Part shown: positions 59,891-64,000 of the stretch, in pieces
Position numbering within the stretch: position 1 is the first letter of the stretch
Layout: the number at the start of each line of letters is the position of its first letter
DNA from: Neelides folsomi
Taxonomy: Eukaryota > Arthropoda > Collembola > Neelipleona > Neelidae
DNA: 64,000 bases
Assembly (NCBI GenBank): GCA_034687125.1
Contig: JAQGBZ010000251.1
Location: 1 to 64,000, forward strand
Reading direction: 5' to 3'
Program-made: the position numbers and the translations under genes
The notes under the pieces: model-generated
The model's input: only the letters and a program-made list of their open reading frames with translations
Told to the model about the DNA's origin: nothing
Database searches by the model: none

Positions 59891-62800
59891 CACATTACAT
59901 TCCAAAACTATCTGTAATAATTCGTATAAGTAAGAAATGATTTGTTAATACTTGTTAAATTGATTTAACACACAAGACTTGATAGGTAGTATTTATTTAT
60001 GAAAATGTTTTTGTTGGTGTTTTGTGTCAACGTTCAAAGAACAAATTGTTTATTTAGACAAGGGTTTCGTTGTTTGAATGTTTTCATAAATCCATAAGCC
60101 ATTAAATAGGTATTCTTTCATACCTAACCTACTTTTCGCAATGTTTGATATAATTTGATTCTTTGGGGTAGGCAGTCAATGAAATGGTTAGAATGTATAA
60201 ATTGCTAAAGTATCTTGCCTAATTCTAATCATGACTTCGTGACAATAAGGTTTCCAAAAGGAACTTTTGCTCTTCAAACTTTTTCAATGAGCCGCGTAGT
60301 CGCCCATTGAGGGTGAGTCAACATTTGGTAAATTGGAATGTTTGTTTTTAAGAGCTCTTTGGAAAGGGATAGTTTCCATTCCGTTGCAAATAACGGCTCT
60401 AAATGAAAGTAAATGAAGATTGGTCGTCGAAAAGGAGGCTTGGGACATCGTAGATTCTTTTCACTCAAAGCAACTGATTTTTTTATCTTCCATACATATA
60501 TTTTCAAGAACATCGTCAGAATTCTCATTCACTTTCCCTGTGAGTATAAAAGGATTGAGGGAGGAAGAGGGGAGAACAAATGTCGACTCTTCCTTTTTGT
60601 CGAAAGTGGAGTTAGTAAAAAGACCAGTCAAAGGTTGATTCCCTTTCGCCTTGATGAAGACGGAGACAATTTGTGTTGGCTCCCTCGATACTCAAAGGTG
60701 GAAGAGAAACTACCTGAACCTCTTTAAGCTTTAATGCATGAGAATGTCCCTTTTAGATAAGAAAGTTCCATTTTCAACATTACATTACTTTTTCCACTCA
60801 GGACTTTCTGCTACTCATGGGGCTCTGAGCAGGGTTTGAAGTGAGAATGCAAAATTTTTGAATAATATTATTATTTCAATTTTTATGGGAACGCCTGCCG
60901 CTCCGTCGAAGAACTTGAGAGTGTTGGGGAACCATTAGGACCCCTGTGAATGTTATGAATTAAACTCGAGTTGAATATAAAATAGAGGCCATCAGTCAAA
61001 TTCCCAGCCCATATATAAAATATCATATTCGACTCGTAAAACGAAAGATTAATAAATTAGACTTGACACAGACATAGTTTACAAATTTCTTTGTTAAACT
61101 TTAAACCCTTTCTCTATTTCATGATTAAGCAGATTAACTGATCAATAAATGAAAAAAAATTTAGCACTTAAATCTTCATCAATCTTCTACATTTTAAAAG
61201 GCCGAAATTTCAAAAAATGCCAAGTTTTAAAAAGATGGATCCTTAATATTGATCTTCTTAATACTTCCAGTTTGGAAAAATAGTCTGAAAATTAAAGAAA
61301 GTTCCTAACATGGTTTTCTACTCCTTCTTTCTTCTCATTATCCTCTCGGGCCATTTATCATTCATCAACTCTGCTATCAATCATCAGAAAATAGGATTTG
61401 AACAATGTTTTTGACACTGGAGCTTATTTCCATTTGAGACCAAATGAACTTTCAAACATTTACTTTATCATTAGTAAATTACTTAAAACTAAAACCTATC
61501 TGTAATTTAAAATTAATAATTTATAAATATAATGCAAAATATTAGCTATATTTACATATTTTCAAATATGTATTTATCATTAATTCATTAATCTTCCCAA
61601 AATTTCATTTAAATACTGGATTAAGCATGATAAATTATATAATATCAGCTTATGGTAAAATAAGAAATACATTTCTCAGATATTCCGGGCCGTTTTCAGC
61701 CTTGAGCTTTACCTTCTTATTAAAACCCATTATTTCTTATTTTGCTTATTCACAATGCAAATGAATAAGATAATTGAATAAATCATAAATTAATGCAAAA
61801 GCCGAACTGTTGAGGCCGTATATCTTCCAAAAAGGAATTTAATTATATGACATAAATTAGAAATGATAATATTAAAAGGGGCGAAAAATAATGAAGCACT
61901 TCATAAATTCAAGTTTTGATTTGAAGTTTTATTACTCAGCCCCTCGAGTTGGAGTTTGAGCGAACACTTAAGTTCATGCATTGCGACTAACAGCGTTGTA
62001 TTTCCCACTCTTAAGCTTGGATGTGAAGAGGACTTGGTTCATTAATCTTTGAAAAAGTTGAAGAGGGGCCTTTGTTATTTTTTATAAACAAGTAGATCCA
62101 TTGTCTGTCAAAAAAGAGATGTTCATGTCGCTCACCACTCAAGTGGAAGTAGTGAGCAAATGAACGGAATATACGAAATAAGAAAACAAAGAGATGATTA
62201 AATATAACAATTTCTTTTCTCCTTTTGTGTTTATTTCCCATTTTCCCTCTTGTTAGATTCATCGCGGGATTGAAATATATATCACTTGCTACTCACCCGG
62301 GTCCGGGAATTGGACTAGCAAAACTTTCACTTCCGAACCACGGAGCGGAAAGAGAGAAAGTTGTGCAATAAGTTAGAGGGGAGTCAGCCCTGTCTGTGGA
62401 CTCTGTAATTCATAATGGGGAAGCGGCTGACTGAGAGTGAGGGAGACCAAAAAATAATATATGGGACCCGTTCCCAACTGACTGATTGTTTTTATGTGGA
62501 CCGACAGTCGATTGGAGAAGTCAAACCAGCGAGCTCATCTCATGTCCTTCCAGACGATTCCTATTTATTACTACAACATCCCATTTGTCAAAGAATCCTC
62601 TTCTCATTTGACAAGGGTTGGGTGGTGGGAGAGGAGAAAGAGACAGTTAGATAATACGAGACCCACCACATCTTTATTCACTCGAGGTTTTACAAAGGAG
62701 ATCGATACTACTTGTGTCTCATGCCTCCAAGAAAGCAGTTCATAACGAGACTGGGAGCTTGGGCTGTCAAGGTATGTTCATACGCCTCTGTCCCAACCAC

Positions 62801-64000
62801 TATTTCTCCACTCAGCCCCTTGCTAACAATTTTTTTCACTCTCTCCGGAGCTTTTCCGAGAGGAAAAGACGGTACCAGTGATGGGATTTCTTTGGGGTTT
62901 CTTCACTATTCCGATGTATCTTCCTCTGTCGCACTGTCGCAAATTCCAACTTATCGTCGGAGATCTCATTCAATGCCGGTTCAAGCTGGTGCTGAAGGAT
63001 TCAGAATTTCAATTCTGCGAGAATCTTTACGTGATGTCATGTAGGAGATGGGTTATGTAATGATGGAAAGCAAAGCAGTTTGCATAACACTCCTCCAGGC
63101 TTGAATATTTCCATTTACAGTTCCTCTTGTTTTCAATTCAACCCAATTTCCATCCTTTATTTTTTTTACAAAATTTGTGATTTTGCCATTTAGGATCATT
63201 CCAGCTGGTTGAGCATGGTTTTTTCCCTCAAGACTTGTTTTTTACAATCGTAAATGATCAGCAGTTTTTCGCTTTCTTGGGTTGTTCTTTATGGCATTTT
63301 ATTGAGTATGGATTTTTTGGAACAGATTTTATTAGGACAAAATGATGACCTCTTTTTAAAATGCTATAAATTGGGAAATAAATGAAATTGTATATTTCTA
63401 TCAAGCTGAATTACTATCATTATTATCATTATTATCCGATTACTGTAATATGTAAAATGGATGTTCTACTCATGTAGAACTAAATATGCACTTAACTAAC
63501 AATATAAGTTCATACATACATAATGTACATAGTACATACTTAATATGTATATTATACATAGTATCAATTTGTCCTGTGAGGGAGATTTTCATTTGATTAA
63601 TACGATATCATTTTGCTTTAGTCAAAGTTTGATGTTTATTATGCAACAAAATAATGTTTATTTTCATATGAGTATGAACAAAGTTAATTTGTCAACTGCT
63701 GTATGCAAATAAGAAAAGTTAAAAGTTATCATGCAACATTGAACTTGTTGCTGTAAATTTATTTTATTATAAAACTCGGATTCAAGAACTTCCTTCTTCA
63801 GAAACAAAGTTTACATTCATAATATGTATTTACACAGACTTATAAATTCCTACACACATCCTTTTATTTTATCATTATACATTTGCATATTATATGTATT
63901 TTATATAACAAAATACGACTATAAAAAGAAAAAAGTTCATTTACATAAATGCTTTTCTTGACGCTTGTGGGAATGTAATGAATTTTGTCAATTTACCCAT
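59891..64000. other. Unassigned region to the window edge
   Basis: No gene I can support. Two islands of higher GC (about 60,240-60,960 and 62,280-63,060) contain overlapping ORFs on both strands without domains. In the second, a frame ending at a GTATGT donor at 62772 (…PPRKQFITRLGAWAVK) could be an exon of a gene running past the window, but it has no family match I recognise. A short TTATCA-type microsatellite lies at about 63,416-63,436. The end of the window is AT-rich. Confidence 0.5.
63410..63440. repeat. Short TTATCATTA microsatellite
   Basis: TATCATTATTATCATTATTA is a run of a 9-base unit repeated about twice to three times. It is ordinary simple sequence with no evident role. Confidence 0.55.

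Noticed and set aside
1-64000. CRISPR arrays, prokaryotic operons, viral genes
   Set aside because: None seen; the window is intron-containing animal nuclear DNA.

Overview
The window is nuclear DNA of an invertebrate animal, most likely an arthropod. The genes are split by GT-AG introns, many only 50-150 bases long, in an AT-rich background (by eye 25-32% GC in the flanks). The protein set is animal-specific: kindlin, an Na+/K+-ATPase alpha-like chain, a fatty-acid-binding protein and a radial-spoke head protein. I cannot name the species. A radial-spoke head gene implies that motile 9+2 cilia or flagella, probably sperm, occur in the life cycle. No bacterial-type operon, CRISPR array or virus was seen.

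Layout. 1-5727 (-): divergent Na+/K+-ATPase alpha-like gene of 21 exons, with its last ~125 residues not found in the window. 8382-9847 (+): RBM34-like nucleolar RNA-binding protein. 10327-12563 (-): IBA57 (mitochondrial Fe-S assembly), followed only 10 bases later on the same strand by CDPF1. 14868-38717 (+): kindlin (fermitin), 11 exons, 719 codons, with a 17.8-kb first intron. 41546-44782 (-): radial-spoke head protein of the RSPH4A/6A family, 9 exons. 45225-46474 (-): mitochondrial ribosomal protein bL9m. 46996-47640 (-): fatty-acid-binding protein. 51298-52191 (+): secreted beta/gamma-crystallin-like protein. 52192-64000 holds no gene I can support, only small candidate ORFs and one MITE.

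The gene models were built by hand from homology and splice signals. For every family-recognised gene the exon lengths keep one open frame through all junctions (for example 2160 bases in kindlin and 2358 in RSPH4A). The crystallin model is the least certain because it needs an 18-base microexon.

Three things stand out. First, the ATPase paralogue keeps its catalytic core but has changed residues at the canonical Na+/K+ site in M5-M6. Second, a ~20-kb block (about 13.5-33.3 kb) of clearly higher GC coincides with kindlin exons 1-3 and the giant first intron; similar short islands recur at 56.5-57.8, 60.2-61.0 and 62.3-63.1 kb. Third, IBA57 and CDPF1 look bicistronic. Four inverted-repeat elements (MITE, foldback or Tc1 remnants) sit in introns or intergenic DNA.
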